From positions 1 through 40,283 of the forward strand of contig WALV01000019.1 in NCBI GenBank assembly GCA_015522645.1: a stretch of 40,283 nt of DNA. Reading direction: 5' to 3'. Made by a program: the position numbers and the translations under genes. The notes under the pieces were generated by a model that ran no database searches, was not told the DNA's origin, and saw nothing but the letters and a program-made list of their open reading frames with translations. Position 1 is the stretch's first letter; each line of letters begins with the position of its first letter. The DNA is from Candidatus Tiamatella sp. (GTDB lineage: Archaea; Thermoproteota; Thermoprotei_A; Sulfolobales; Acidilobaceae). Shown piece by piece: positions 24,682-33,445 of the stretch.

Positions 24682-26706
24682 ATGGGGAAGGGAAACTATT
24701 GGCCTGTGAAAAACAGGGTCTACTGGTGCCCTCGCAGCAATGTGCCTCTGATGGGGAAATACTGTGGGAACAGGGATCCTGCCCCGCAGCTTAAACTCAC
24801 AGACCCTGGAGACGCGAGGCCTGGTTTCCAGCATGACAGGGAAACCATTAGGAAAGCCTATAGAAACGAGTTTGGTTCACTGAAGGGAATAGACAAGCTG
24901 CTTGGCCATGGAGTCATCCTTCTCAACAAGGTTCCATATATGGATGAAATGAAGGAAGTAGTTTCTCAGGGAACGGTTGTTGCTAGAGTGTACTACGAGC
25001 CATTTGAAGGTAAATGGAGGCTGAGACTAAGCCGTCCGGGTATACTTAGAATAATGGATACTGGCATATTCGGCTTGTTTAAAGTTGAGGGCGGGTTGAA
25101 GGTACTGAGGCATAGGAGGAAGCTGAAAGCTGTAAGGGAGAATTATATGGAAGGCGAGCAGGTTGTTTTAGTAGACGGTCATGGGGAGCCGGTGGGTATA
25201 GGTTATTATGCTAATGGGGAAATATCTGTTCACAATGTTTTCTACACGTATTATCCATCAAGGTTCGCTGAAGACGAGGATTCCACGTGGGATGACGCTG
25301 TCAGGGAAAACGAGGAATACCTTGCTGAGTTGGAGGAGAGGGCTATTAGGTTCATAAGGGCTATGTATGAAAATAGGGGAGGGCCTGTAATAGTCTCATT
25401 CTCCAGTGGAAAAGACAGCCTGGTTGCACTGCATTTGACTTTAAAAGCCGGGCTGGAACCTGTTATACTATTCAATAATACAGGAATCGAGCTACCTGAG
25501 ACGGTAGAGCATGTATATAAAATAGCGGATATGTGGGGGTTAAAGGTTATTGAATCCTCTGCAGGCGATGCTTTCTGGAGATCTGTAGAGAGAGTAGGCC
25601 CTCCGGGGAAGGATTATAGATGGTGCTGCAAGATAACCAAGTTGGCACCATTGGCCCAGACTGTAAGTAAGCATTTCCCTAATGGCGGATTGAATATTGT
25701 TGGGCAGAGAGCTTATGAGAGCCTTGATAGAGCGAGAAGCGGGAGAGTATGGAGGAACAAGTGGCTACCTGGACTTTTAAACATAAGCCCGATACAGTAC
25801 TGGGGGCAACTAGCTATATACCTTTACATTTTCAAATACAACCTGCCCCTCAACCCATTATACTTCAAAGGATTCGACAGGCTAGGCTGCTTTATGTGCC
25901 CTGCAGCCACAGTAGCCGAGTACCAGCAAGTAAAGGAGACACACCCGGAGCTATGGAGTAAGTGGACCTCTGTCCTATATAAATGGGCTAAACGAATAGG
26001 GCTTGATGGAAAGGATGCGGATCTATGGGTGGAAAAGGGTGTCTGGAGGTGGCTGACGCCTGCAAGTCAGAAGAAGAGGCTGGAGAAGCGTTTAGGGATA
26101 TATATGCCTGATTGGAGAGAGTACTATACTAAGTGGTTGAAACCGTTCTCCATTATCGAAGATAGAGAAGAGGGAGTCGTGATACGGTTTGACGGATATA
26201 TAGATCCTGAGTTCTTCGAGGACCAGTACAGTGTTGTAGGCCCGTTCACCCGCGGTAATGGCTATAGGTATAGTTTAAAGAACACCTGTATAAGCGTTGC
26301 TATTGATGGTAATCGCGTGCATATATATGGTTTGAAGGGGAGAGCCGGTAGGGAGTTCGCATATGACGTGGTTAAACTCTACTATCGCTGGAAGAATTGC
26401 GGTGAATGCAAGTTATGTGAAACAAGCTGTCCTACAGGAGCCATAAAGATAATAGATGGGAGGCCTATAGTAGATACAGTTGCTTGTATACACTGTAAAC
26501 TATGCATTGATAATTGCCCGGTTTCTGACGTTACTGTTGAGAAGGTAGTTATACCTGTAAATGAGGATGAGGTCACCGCCTGGAGGAGGAAATGGAAGCG
26601 TAGCCGGGAGAGTGTTATCAAGCGTTATTATAAATTAAAGAAGGAAGTAGAGGGCTCAGAGGTTGAAGAAGAGGGGGAAGAGGAGGGGTTCTTCCTCGGC
26701 GGCTAG
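24682..26706 (+). CDS. PAPS-reductase-like PP-loop protein with 2[4Fe-4S] ferredoxin domain
   Basis: About 674 residues. A short N-terminal segment with WCPRS and KYCG and an approximately 120-residue PUA-like region precede a PP-loop nucleotide-binding domain, SFSSGKDS at 239-246. It also has WCCK (C315, C316) and CFMCP (C403, C406), the CC...CxxC spacing of assimilatory APS reductases that holds a [4Fe-4S] cluster. The C-terminus has two CxxCxxCxxxC motifs (C573-C583, C602-C612), a bacterial-type ferredoxin. An acidic tail follows. The catalytic ECGLH tail of true reductases is absent. It may use AMP-activated chemistry with sulfur, perhaps in RNA modification, but that is a guess. AGGTG (24671-24675) six bases before ATG 24682 fixes the start against GTG 24673. 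It overlaps the helicase gene by 4 bases. Confidence 0.85.
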   Translation: MGKGNYWPVKNRVYWCPRSNVPLMGKYCGNRDPAPQLKLTDPGDARPGFQHDRETIRKAYRNEFGSLKGIDKLLGHGVILLNKVPYMDEMKEVVSQGTVVARVYYEPFEGKWRLRLSRPGILRIMDTGIFGLFKVEGGLKVLRHRRKLKAVRENYMEGEQVVLVDGHGEPVGIGYYANGEISVHNVFYTYYPSRFAEDEDSTWDDAVRENEEYLAELEERAIRFIRAMYENRGGPVIVSFSSGKDSLVALHLTLKAGLEPVILFNNTGIELPETVEHVYKIADMWGLKVIESSAGDAFWRSVERVGPPGKDYRWCCKITKLAPLAQTVSKHFPNGGLNIVGQRAYESLDRARSGRVWRNKWLPGLLNISPIQYWGQLAIYLYIFKYNLPLNPLYFKGFDRLGCFMCPAATVAEYQQVKETHPELWSKWTSVLYKWAKRIGLDGKDADLWVEKGVWRWLTPASQKKRLEKRLGIYMPDWREYYTKWLKPFSIIEDREEGVVIRFDGYIDPEFFEDQYSVVGPFTRGNGYRYSLKNTCISVAIDGNRVHIYGLKGRAGREFAYDVVKLYYRWKNCGECKLCETSCPTGAIKIIDGRPIVDTVACIHCKLCIDNCPVSDVTVEKVVIPVNEDEVTAWRRKWKRSRESVIKRYYKLKKEVEGSEVEEEGEEEGFFLGG

Positions 26707-29579
26707 GTTTTCCAGTATCTCCTGTTTTCAACATACTTCCTCTCCTCTTCCACAATTGCTCTATAGAACTCCCGTTCACCATAATCAACTAGTTTAGATA
26801 CAACCCGTGGAAGTACAGTTGGACCTATACCTCTGGCCATTAATGCCTCAATAACGTATCTACCTAACCCCTCGGCCGAATATGATAATAATAGGCCTGC
26901 AACCTTCTGGAGGTCTTTCAGTCTTCTCCTCTCTTCCCTAGTAAGCTTCTTTTTATCAAGGTACTTTCTAACTATTCGCCCCGCTTCTTCATCTCCTCTC
27001 CAGGTAACTGTGATAAGCCTGCTGCCACACCTGGGGCACTTGATGTATTCTGAGGAACTTATATCCCGTGGCTTAGCCTTCCACGAATACCCGCAGCTCA
27101 AACATATGAGTCTGGCTTCACTGTTCTCGAGTCTTCTTCGAGCAGCTTCTATCATTATACTCTTCAATAATGCCTGTCTACCTGAGGCAGTTTCAGGCTT
27201 CCTCATATACGGGTTTTCTAGAACTTGCCTCGCCAGAAACGTAGGGTTACCCTGTTGGTTGTCGATAACGGTGATTTCATCGGCCTTGAGGTTTTCCAGG
27301 AAATCAATAACAGTTTTCATATCATTGTTTTCAACAAGCATTTCGTTAATTACCTCTCTCTCGAGGACACTGCCCTTGTATATTTGCGTTAGTTTGCGTA
27401 GTGTCTCTGATGTCAGCCGTGCATCTTGGTTTATTACCCCCATCCTCTTCGCTATCCATGATAGCCTGATTCTGTAAGCGTAAGTGTTCCTCACATGGTC
27501 TATGAAGAGGCCCATTAGCTCTGGGAAATCCATGTTTGATAACTCTCTAAGTGCATTTACTATCATTTTCGCAAGAACCTTTGCTGACATGTTGGATGTG
27601 AATAGTATTGCATAAGGTATTCTACTGTATTCTACATGCTCAATTCTAGATATTATACTTGAGATTAAAAGGCCTAACGTATAATTGCCTTTGCTTCCGA
27701 GGCAGGTATAAAGGAGGACTCCACCGTCTATTACTTCAAGTGTAGGCCTGTAATAGCCTAAATTGAAGAGACCATTAGAGTTATTATGCAATTCCCTTAT
27801 AAGTGAATACAGTTTATCCCGAGCGTTCTCTGATAGGAAATCTCCATACCTATTATCAATTAATTTTAAACCATACTCCTTGTCGTAGAGGATGAGTTGA
27901 AGTACACCGCAAACCTCCCTAGAGACCTTATAATCGACTGGTATGAGCTCTCCCTCCCATGAAGGTATTCTAGCCTCGGATACCCCGTGCAGCATCACGT
28001 ATATCCTGCCCTTCTCAGTGTCGATGTCTAGAACGCGCCAGATTTTCCCTGCTAGAACAAAGTAAGGTGTTTCACGGCTAATGTTGGAAACGACGAAGCG
28101 CTCCGATACCTTTCCGATCACTGCTCTTGATGAAATATCTATTACAATGTAGTCGGGTTCGCTTGGGATCATTGAAACATTATAGAAGTAGCTTCTAGTT
28201 CTCCTACCCCAGTCAAGCTCTTTCTCCCTCTTCCTAATAATTCTGAGGTCATTCATAAAGTTGGCAATTTCCTCTATTTCATCTAAGTTAAGGCTCCTAT
28301 AGAATGGTAGCTGAGTGACATAGTAGTATACTTCATCTATCCCAACAGGCCTAGAATCTAGTATGAACCCGGCAATACCGTGAGCCAGCACGTCTAATGG
28401 CTTATCGTAGATGGGGAGATCTTCTAGGTCACCCTTCCTTGTTCTCCGTGCAATAACGATTGATTCCAGTATTTCATAGATGTTTGGTATTGTTATGATG
28501 TACCCTGTGCTCGTGTACCCCAATAAATGACCAGATCTGCCTATTCTCTGGGATAGATTGGTAGCCCTCCTAGGGGATGTAACTTGTACTACCCTGTCTA
28601 CTGAGCCTATGTCTATTCCTAGTTCCATGCTTGACGTTGAAACCAGTACCTTTATTTTCCCTTCCTTGAATTCCTTCTCAATTCTCTCCCTTATACCTCT
28701 GTGTAGGCTTCCATGATGGACTCCTGTATTGAATTCGTTTTCTCTATTCAATTCTACCCCAAGTCTTTCCGCTACCTGTCGTGTGTTAACGAACACTAGC
28801 GTACTCCCTTCTTTCGAGGCTACCTCTGAAATAATCGAAGACAAATCAGGCCAGAAATTATTCTTTGAACCCGCAATCTCTACTTTTATACTATAATTCT
28901 TAAATGAGGAATCTATAGCCAATAGGGGGTATCCTCCTAAGGCTTCGCTAACTCTTCTAACACTTTTACCTGATAATGTCGCAGATAACGCTATTAGCTG
29001 AGGTTTTCTACTAATCAATCTCTCCAAGCGTTTTATGGTTAGAAAAAACTCTACACCACGCTTGCTACTAAGAAGCTCATGGATCTCGTCGATAATTATC
29101 CATCTCACATTTTTCAGATGCTTTCGGATCTTGTTAACAGTTATAAGTAGTCCGAAAGACTCAGGTGTCGAAACCATCATTGTGGGAGGCGTTTCCATGA
29201 ACTTCTTTCTTCCCTGCTGGCCGGTATCGCCGTGTCGAACCATAAGGGTATAACCATTAATTTCTATGAGTTGCTTCATTCTGGAATGTATATCCCTGTT
29301 CAGGGCTCTAAGGGGAGTAATATACACTATTTTTATACCCTCAGGATCTATCGCATGTTGGCGGAGCTTCGACAGAACAGGTATAAGAGCTGCTTCCGTT
29401 TTACCAGTCCCAGTCGGTGCCACAACTAATACACTCTTCCCAGAAAGAATAAGTGGAATAGCTTTCTCTTGAATAGGAGTAGGCTTAGCGTAACCCAGCT
29501 TACAGAGTATTCTGACTAATCCTTCGTCTAACCCTAAGTTACTCCACAGACATTTATTGTCTAGTGTAGTTCTAAACAT
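26703..29579 (-). CDS. Lhr-type superfamily 2 DNA/RNA helicase
   Basis: About 958 residues. Helicase core with Q motif PTPIQEKA, Walker A APTGTGKT (54-61), Walker B DEIH (164-167), motif III SATLSG, motif IV LVFVNTRQVAE and motif VI QRIGRSGH. A long Lhr-like region follows, then a C-terminal zinc ribbon (CLSCG...CPRCGS). Archaeal Lhr enzymes are 3'-5' translocases for DNA repair or RNA processing. The second ATG (29579) has a GAGGA site six bases upstream and is preferred over 29585. It is divergent from the HerA-like gene 90 bases away. Confidence 0.93.
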   Translation of the reverse strand: MFRTTLDNKCLWSNLGLDEGLVRILCKLGYAKPTPIQEKAIPLILSGKSVLVVAPTGTGKTEAALIPVLSKLRQHAIDPEGIKIVYITPLRALNRDIHSRMKQLIEINGYTLMVRHGDTGQQGRKKFMETPPTMMVSTPESFGLLITVNKIRKHLKNVRWIIIDEIHELLSSKRGVEFFLTIKRLERLISRKPQLIALSATLSGKSVRRVSEALGGYPLLAIDSSFKNYSIKVEIAGSKNNFWPDLSSIISEVASKEGSTLVFVNTRQVAERLGVELNRENEFNTGVHHGSLHRGIRERIEKEFKEGKIKVLVSTSSMELGIDIGSVDRVVQVTSPRRATNLSQRIGRSGHLLGYTSTGYIITIPNIYEILESIVIARRTRKGDLEDLPIYDKPLDVLAHGIAGFILDSRPVGIDEVYYYVTQLPFYRSLNLDEIEEIANFMNDLRIIRKREKELDWGRRTRSYFYNVSMIPSEPDYIVIDISSRAVIGKVSERFVVSNISRETPYFVLAGKIWRVLDIDTEKGRIYVMLHGVSEARIPSWEGELIPVDYKVSREVCGVLQLILYDKEYGLKLIDNRYGDFLSENARDKLYSLIRELHNNSNGLFNLGYYRPTLEVIDGGVLLYTCLGSKGNYTLGLLISSIISRIEHVEYSRIPYAILFTSNMSAKVLAKMIVNALRELSNMDFPELMGLFIDHVRNTYAYRIRLSWIAKRMGVINQDARLTSETLRKLTQIYKGSVLEREVINEMLVENNDMKTVIDFLENLKADEITVIDNQQGNPTFLARQVLENPYMRKPETASGRQALLKSIMIEAARRRLENSEARLICLSCGYSWKAKPRDISSSEYIKCPRCGSRLITVTWRGDEEAGRIVRKYLDKKKLTREERRRLKDLQKVAGLLLSYSAEGLGRYVIEALMARGIGPTVLPRVVSKLVDYGEREFYRAIVEEERKYVENRRYWKT

Positions 29580-29669
29580 ATCCATTCCTCATAGCCGCCA
29601 TTCATTTTTACCATAATCAAGCCTTTTATGATATGAGGATATATGACTTGGAGGGGTATCGAGGATTCG

Positions 29670-31442
29670 ATGAAACCTCTTAAAACAGTCTCGAGAAGGA
29701 TACTGGTATCCGTTGCACTCTTTTCACTATACATGGTTTTACTGTCAGTAGTCTTGAAGGATATCCGCCTTCCCTATAATTCGTTGAATACGGGTATGAT
29801 TATCTACCCTAGTATTAAACCGTTATTACTGCTTACGGCGGTACTTACGTTTGGACTAGGATTCTCATACCTAGCAACAGGGAGTGTACTTGAGTATGTT
29901 TCAATGCTATCAACAAGCATGTATATACTATGGCTGTTCCTTCCTGAAGCTGGTTTAGCTGGGTTTATTTTAATTATCTCCTTACCTCTAGCTATGACTC
30001 TTATTCCAGTCATTCTTTACATGGTCAAGAAGAATAGAATCACCGAGCCTTTTCTTCTAAAATCCTCTGTTTGCATAAAGATAGGTATGAAACCGATAAT
30101 ATTATTAGGTTTCATTTCCGGTTTAGGAGTAGGTTTTTCTATACAAGGCCTTCTCGGCTGGTTGACCATTTATAATGGATGGCTTTACTGGTTATTAGGC
30201 ACTCTTGCCTCAGCCTTACTAGGATCATGCTTCTTATACTACAACCCTGTTCTACTAGGCTTGTCTGCCTCCTTTTCTATTCTCTCACTCCCAGTGTCCG
30301 TGCTTCTTAGCCTAGTCTCACCATTAAAGATACTCCGGCAGGGAGAAGGCCCACGCGTCGGGGACGTGATTGGAGGGCTTTACTTCTGGAGTAAACTGGA
30401 TGCGCTAGAGTTCCCCTTCAACTATAGTGAAGGCATTGTTAGCTGGCACTGGGCTATGACGGCTGACAGCAAGCTATATCTAAGTTCAATGATAGGATTC
30501 CCCGGCAAACCTAATTTGAACTCGATTGTTATGGGAAGAAGTGGCTCTGGTAAATCGTTGCTAACAAAGCGATTAGTGTCGTCTTTCTCAGCAAAAGACT
30601 ACAGGGTTTTAGTACTAGATTTCCATGGGGAGTATGCCGATGTAATAGATGATGGTAGAGTGGTAGACTTCTGGAATTCCAATTATTACTTGGATTTCAA
30701 GTCGATAAAAGGAGACGGGGAATTTAAAGCGCAAATTATTACCGATGCATTTAGAAGCATATACAATTTAGGAGGCCGGCAATACACAATGCTCTATGAC
30801 GCCTTAACCGATTATTTTTCAACAGAAAACACTGAGAGCCTCTCTAAACTAGTTCCGAGGAGTCTACTTAGCCTGTCAGATGCATCCGGCTTTAGTGATA
30901 GACCCAGTGTTATCAGTCTAGCACAATATATTCGACAGTTAGGGTACTTATTTGAAGGAGAGTTACCTGTTAATGTCCTGCTTGAAGGAAAGGATAATGT
31001 AATCATTGATCTATCGAAGATACCTGGAATACATCTAAGATTAGCGACCGCTGAGCTAGTTTTGAGGATACTATACAATACGATGACAACAGCTTCAGCA
31101 TCTAGCCGCCGTCTCCTCGTAGTAGAGGAAGCCCACCACTTTAACAATAAGAGCATACTAAGTAAACTCTATACAGAATCGAGAAAGTTCGGGCTGACAA
31201 TTATCAGTGTGACCCAAAACCCGAAGGCGTTACCGGAGGATATTGTAATAAATTCCACTAATAAGCTAATGTTCGGTATGGACGAGCCTGAGAATCTGGA
31301 TTATATAACTAGAATTCTGACACCAATAGATAAAGAGCAGAACATTCTTCTCAAGGACACTATTTCGTCGCTCCCACCGGGATATACACTATTTAGCAAT
31401 AAACTCCTTGGCAAGGAAATTCTACTTATTAAGGTTTTTTAG
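29670..31442 (+). CDS. membrane-bound HerA/VirB4-like ATPase (CedB-like)
   Basis: About 590 residues. The first ~220 have six to eight hydrophobic segments, followed by a HerA/VirB4-type ATPase: Walker A GRSGSGKS (289-296), VLVLDFHGEYAD, IIDLSKIPG, and Walker B LLVVEEAHHF (482-491), then the Gln-rich ISVTQNPKALP. The HerA-specific DFHGEY is clear. Crenarchaeal CedB, the ATPase of the Ced DNA-import system, has this membrane-plus-HerA plan, so it is a candidate; other TraG-like or HerA paralogues remain possible. A TATA-like element at about 29625-29634 and GAGGAT before ATG 29670 favour that start over ATG 29643. No other Ced subunit is recognised nearby. Confidence 0.75.
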   Translation: MKPLKTVSRRILVSVALFSLYMVLLSVVLKDIRLPYNSLNTGMIIYPSIKPLLLLTAVLTFGLGFSYLATGSVLEYVSMLSTSMYILWLFLPEAGLAGFILIISLPLAMTLIPVILYMVKKNRITEPFLLKSSVCIKIGMKPIILLGFISGLGVGFSIQGLLGWLTIYNGWLYWLLGTLASALLGSCFLYYNPVLLGLSASFSILSLPVSVLLSLVSPLKILRQGEGPRVGDVIGGLYFWSKLDALEFPFNYSEGIVSWHWAMTADSKLYLSSMIGFPGKPNLNSIVMGRSGSGKSLLTKRLVSSFSAKDYRVLVLDFHGEYADVIDDGRVVDFWNSNYYLDFKSIKGDGEFKAQIITDAFRSIYNLGGRQYTMLYDALTDYFSTENTESLSKLVPRSLLSLSDASGFSDRPSVISLAQYIRQLGYLFEGELPVNVLLEGKDNVIIDLSKIPGIHLRLATAELVLRILYNTMTTASASSRRLLVVEEAHHFNNKSILSKLYTESRKFGLTIISVTQNPKALPEDIVINSTNKLMFGMDEPENLDYITRILTPIDKEQNILLKDTISSLPPGYTLFSNKLLGKEILLIKVF

Positions 31443-31489
31443 CGGACCAGGCTATTCTGTTTATATCGCAGTTAATGGGTGGATTACAG

Positions 31490-31852
31490 TTGAGTACTGA
31501 CGAGATCACGGCATCGGAAGAACAGGAAGAGGAGGCGGCGGCATCGGAAGAGGAGGTTGAAGAGGAGGACATTGGCTTTATTGTCTTGAGTCCAATGCTT
31601 GTTGAATCCATGCTCACATACATTGATATCCTGGAAAAACTCGCGAGAGACGAGGTAACGATAGCTGAAGCCAAATCCTATATTACAGAGATAAAGCCGC
31701 CTGAGGTCAAGAAAAAGAGGAAGGCGAAAAAGAAGAAGGCAGCTAAAACAACAAGGACTACCAAGTCAAAAACAGGGAAGGGGGCGAGAAAATCGAAAGA
31801 TTCAAGTAAAACAAAAACTAGTAGGAAGACTAAAAAGAAGAGTTCAAAATAG
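31490..31852 (+). CDS. rpo13: RNA polymerase subunit Rpo13
   Basis: A small 120-residue protein with an acidic N-terminus (Glu-rich, 1-32), a central helical segment LSPMLVESMLTYIDILEKLARDEVTIAEAKSY and a long Lys/Thr/Ser-rich tail beginning KKKRKAKKKKAAK. This is the same three-part layout as Sulfolobus Rpo13: acidic start, helix pair ending in an EAK motif, then a Lys-rich tail that contacts DNA. It is longer than the approximately 104-aa Sulfolobus form because of its tail. The TTG start at 31490 gives MSTDEI, like MSTEEE in Sulfolobus, and GGTGGA (31478-31483) is six bases upstream; ATG 31475 is in frame but has no such support. A TTTATAT box lies at about 31460-31466. Confidence 0.8.
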   Translation: MSTDEITASEEQEEEAAASEEEVEEEDIGFIVLSPMLVESMLTYIDILEKLARDEVTIAEAKSYITEIKPPEVKKKRKAKKKKAAKTTRTTKSKTGKGARKSKDSSKTKTSRKTKKKSSK

Positions 31853-32221
31853 GTTCTCAATCTTCACTTCTCTATATCCTATCTCTTTTAATAAACGTGA
31901 TAAATCTTCCAGTGGAAACCGTTTATCGAACACTAATACAACGATGCTATCATTACCTCGTCTCTCTAATCTGATTTTATCTATAGATACATCTCCCTTC
32001 AATAAATCACTGTAATCGTGTGGCAATGGAATATAATCCCGCTGCTTCCGTCGCATCATGTCATAGAAGATGTTGAAGTTCTCAGTTATCCTAAGTGCTT
32101 CCTTAACCTCATCCTTGCTTTTCTCCTCTAGAAGAATGTTTAGGAGTTCAATTGCCTTTTCTTTTGAAAGCTCTATCCTACGGTATTTAGCTAGATCCAG
32201 TTTTATTGTAACAGATTCCAT
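31844..32221 (-). CDS. conserved hypothetical protein, 125 aa
   Basis: A 125-residue soluble, charged protein with alternating Glu/Lys helices and a C-terminal beta-alpha-beta segment (SIVVLVFDKRFPLEDLSRLLKEIGYREVKI). No family recognised. ATG 32221 is preceded at four bases by a GGGTGG site (complement of 32225-32230), and a TATA-like CTATTTTATC lies farther upstream. It diverges from PCNA and overlaps the rpo13 stop by 9 bases tail to tail. Its place beside PCNA and rpo13 hints at a replication or transcription link, but that is position only. Confidence 0.65.
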   Translation of the reverse strand: MESVTIKLDLAKYRRIELSKEKAIELLNILLEEKSKDEVKEALRITENFNIFYDMMRRKQRDYIPLPHDYSDLLKGDVSIDKIRLERRGNDSIVVLVFDKRFPLEDLSRLLKEIGYREVKIENLF

Positions 32222-32293
32222 TAGTCCACCCGTTTGTGGGTTTAGTAAGTATGATAAAATAGTTTTTAGCTGGATATAACACTTATACTGATT

Positions 32294-32301
32294 GATATAA
32301 G
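32294..32301 (+). promoter_or_regulatory. TATA box of PCNA
   Basis: GATATAAG centred about 28 bases before TTG 32325. A GGGTG stretch at 32313-32317 is also present seven bases before the start. Confidence 0.45.
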
Positions 32302-32324
32302 CCGATTGTCTAGGGTGTTAGGAT

Positions 32325-33077
32325 TTGTTGAAGGCGTCTTATGCTAACGTATCCAAACTCAAATACGTTGCCCAAGCCCTTGCTAAAGTAGGTGACGAAG
32401 CTTTAGTTATGACTGGAGCAGACGGGCTTGTCTTCAAGGTGTTAAGTCCGGATAAACTTATTCTTGCGGTATTCCGTATGCCACTATCATCTTTTGAGGA
32501 GTATCATTTAGACGAGGAATACAAATTTACGGTTAGAACGGACAGAGTTAGCGCGGCTATGAAGCGTGGTACTAGAAATGATGTATTAGAACTTGAGTAC
32601 TATCCTGAGACAAACAATCTGAGGATGGTGTTCCGGGACAAGAAAACAAGTGTACCGAGAATATTTGAGATACAAACAATGCCAGGGCTTAGCGATATCC
32701 CGGAACCAAAAGTTAACCTAACAACGAAGATACTGATGGGAGCCGATGAGTTTAAGCACATTCTCTCGGATGCTAAAGCTATAGGAGCAAACATTATTAC
32801 ATTAATTACGGAAGCCGACAATCTAACCGTAATGGCTTCCGAGGAACCCTTCGAATATAAGGGATTGTTTAAGCGTGACGCTCCTCTAATAGATATAGAT
32901 ACACCTGGGAATGAGAGAACAAGTTATTTGCTGGCTGCACTACAGGCAGCAGCTAAACCTGCCGGAGCGGCAGAACAGCTAGCTGTAGAATTCTCCACGA
33001 ATATGCCGATGAAACTAATCTATAGGCTTCCCGGAGGAGAGGATCTCTACCTGTGGATAGCTCCAGCAGTGGATTGA
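32325..33077 (+). CDS. pcn: PCNA sliding clamp
   Basis: A 250-residue clamp subunit with the two-domain PCNA pattern: YVAQALAKVGDEALVMTGADGL, FKVLSPDKLILAVFRMP in domain 1, the connecting loop, then VNLTTKILMGADEFKHILSDAK and LAVEFSTNMPMKLIYRL in domain 2, ending in LYLWIAPAVD. It encircles DNA and tethers polymerase, ligase and FEN1. Crenarchaeota usually have several PCNA genes forming a heterotrimer; which one this is cannot be told. It starts with two consecutive TTG codons, the first at 32325. Its stop is two bases from the stop of the next, convergent gene. Confidence 0.95.
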   Translation: MLKASYANVSKLKYVAQALAKVGDEALVMTGADGLVFKVLSPDKLILAVFRMPLSSFEEYHLDEEYKFTVRTDRVSAAMKRGTRNDVLELEYYPETNNLRMVFRDKKTSVPRIFEIQTMPGLSDIPEPKVNLTTKILMGADEFKHILSDAKAIGANIITLITEADNLTVMASEEPFEYKGLFKRDAPLIDIDTPGNERTSYLLAALQAAAKPAGAAEQLAVEFSTNMPMKLIYRLPGGEDLYLWIAPAVD

Positions 33078-33079
33078 TA

Positions 33080-33328
33080 CTAGTGGTTCTCTCTACTACT
33101 ATTATCTATATACGATAATATTCTTCGGGAGCGCTTGTCTCTTCCAACTTTTCTTTTAGCGGTCTTCAAGCTAGGAAACCATACAGGGTTAGGGCAGTTT
33201 TCTCTTTCAGGGCATGTAAGACAACACCATGGACAAACCATTAGTCCAGGCCTCAGACTACACTCCCTCACTGGACCATGGCGACCGCATACATCGCATC
33301 TCTCCCATGCAAGCGTGTTTCTATCCAT
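33080..33328 (-). CDS. cysteine-rich zinc-binding mini-protein
   Basis: An 82-residue protein with nine cysteines in the first 50: CDVCG, REC, VCPWCCLTC and ENCP. This suggests one or two small zinc ribbons, followed by a basic tail with an RRIL motif. It probably binds nucleic acid or protein. No family recognised. ATG 33328 is the only good start. The stop is two bases from the PCNA stop. The 117 bases upstream are a GC-rich structured region that could be its leader. Confidence 0.6.
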   Translation of the reverse strand: MDRNTLAWERCDVCGRHGPVRECSLRPGLMVCPWCCLTCPERENCPNPVWFPSLKTAKRKVGRDKRSRRILSYIDNSSRENH

Positions 33329-33338
33329 ATCCTAGTTA

Positions 33339-33438
33339 CCCCGCATATTTCTGTAGAGCCCTCCTTGCGGAGGTCTACCCGGAGGGCTATTAGCACTGTA
33401 TCCCTCCCCGGATCCCCCCGCTCATCGGTGGGCTTATC
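33339..33438 (-). ncRNA. GC-rich structured element, candidate ncRNA or 5' leader
   Basis: By hand count 61 of these 100 bases are G or C, well above the genes on either side. On the minus strand a hairpin GTAGA-CCTCC / GGAGG-GC-TCTAC (33378 to 33353) closes with the tetraloop GCAA, of the stable GNRA class. On the plus strand the loop is TTGC, so the minus strand is the likely RNA. An alternative stem AGCCCTCC/GGAGGGCT (33388-33381 with 33364-33357) uses the same GGAGG and excludes the first. A third possible stem near 33410-33430 is CCG-ATGAG-CGG, extendable by CCC/GGG. It may be an independent small RNA or the leader of the Cys-rich gene. Confidence 0.4.
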
Positions 33439-33445
33439 GTAATTA

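Noticed and set aside
33339-33438. H/ACA guide RNA
   Set aside because: ACA triplets follow two possible hairpins, but the loop of the clearer one is too small for a guide pocket with an upper stem.
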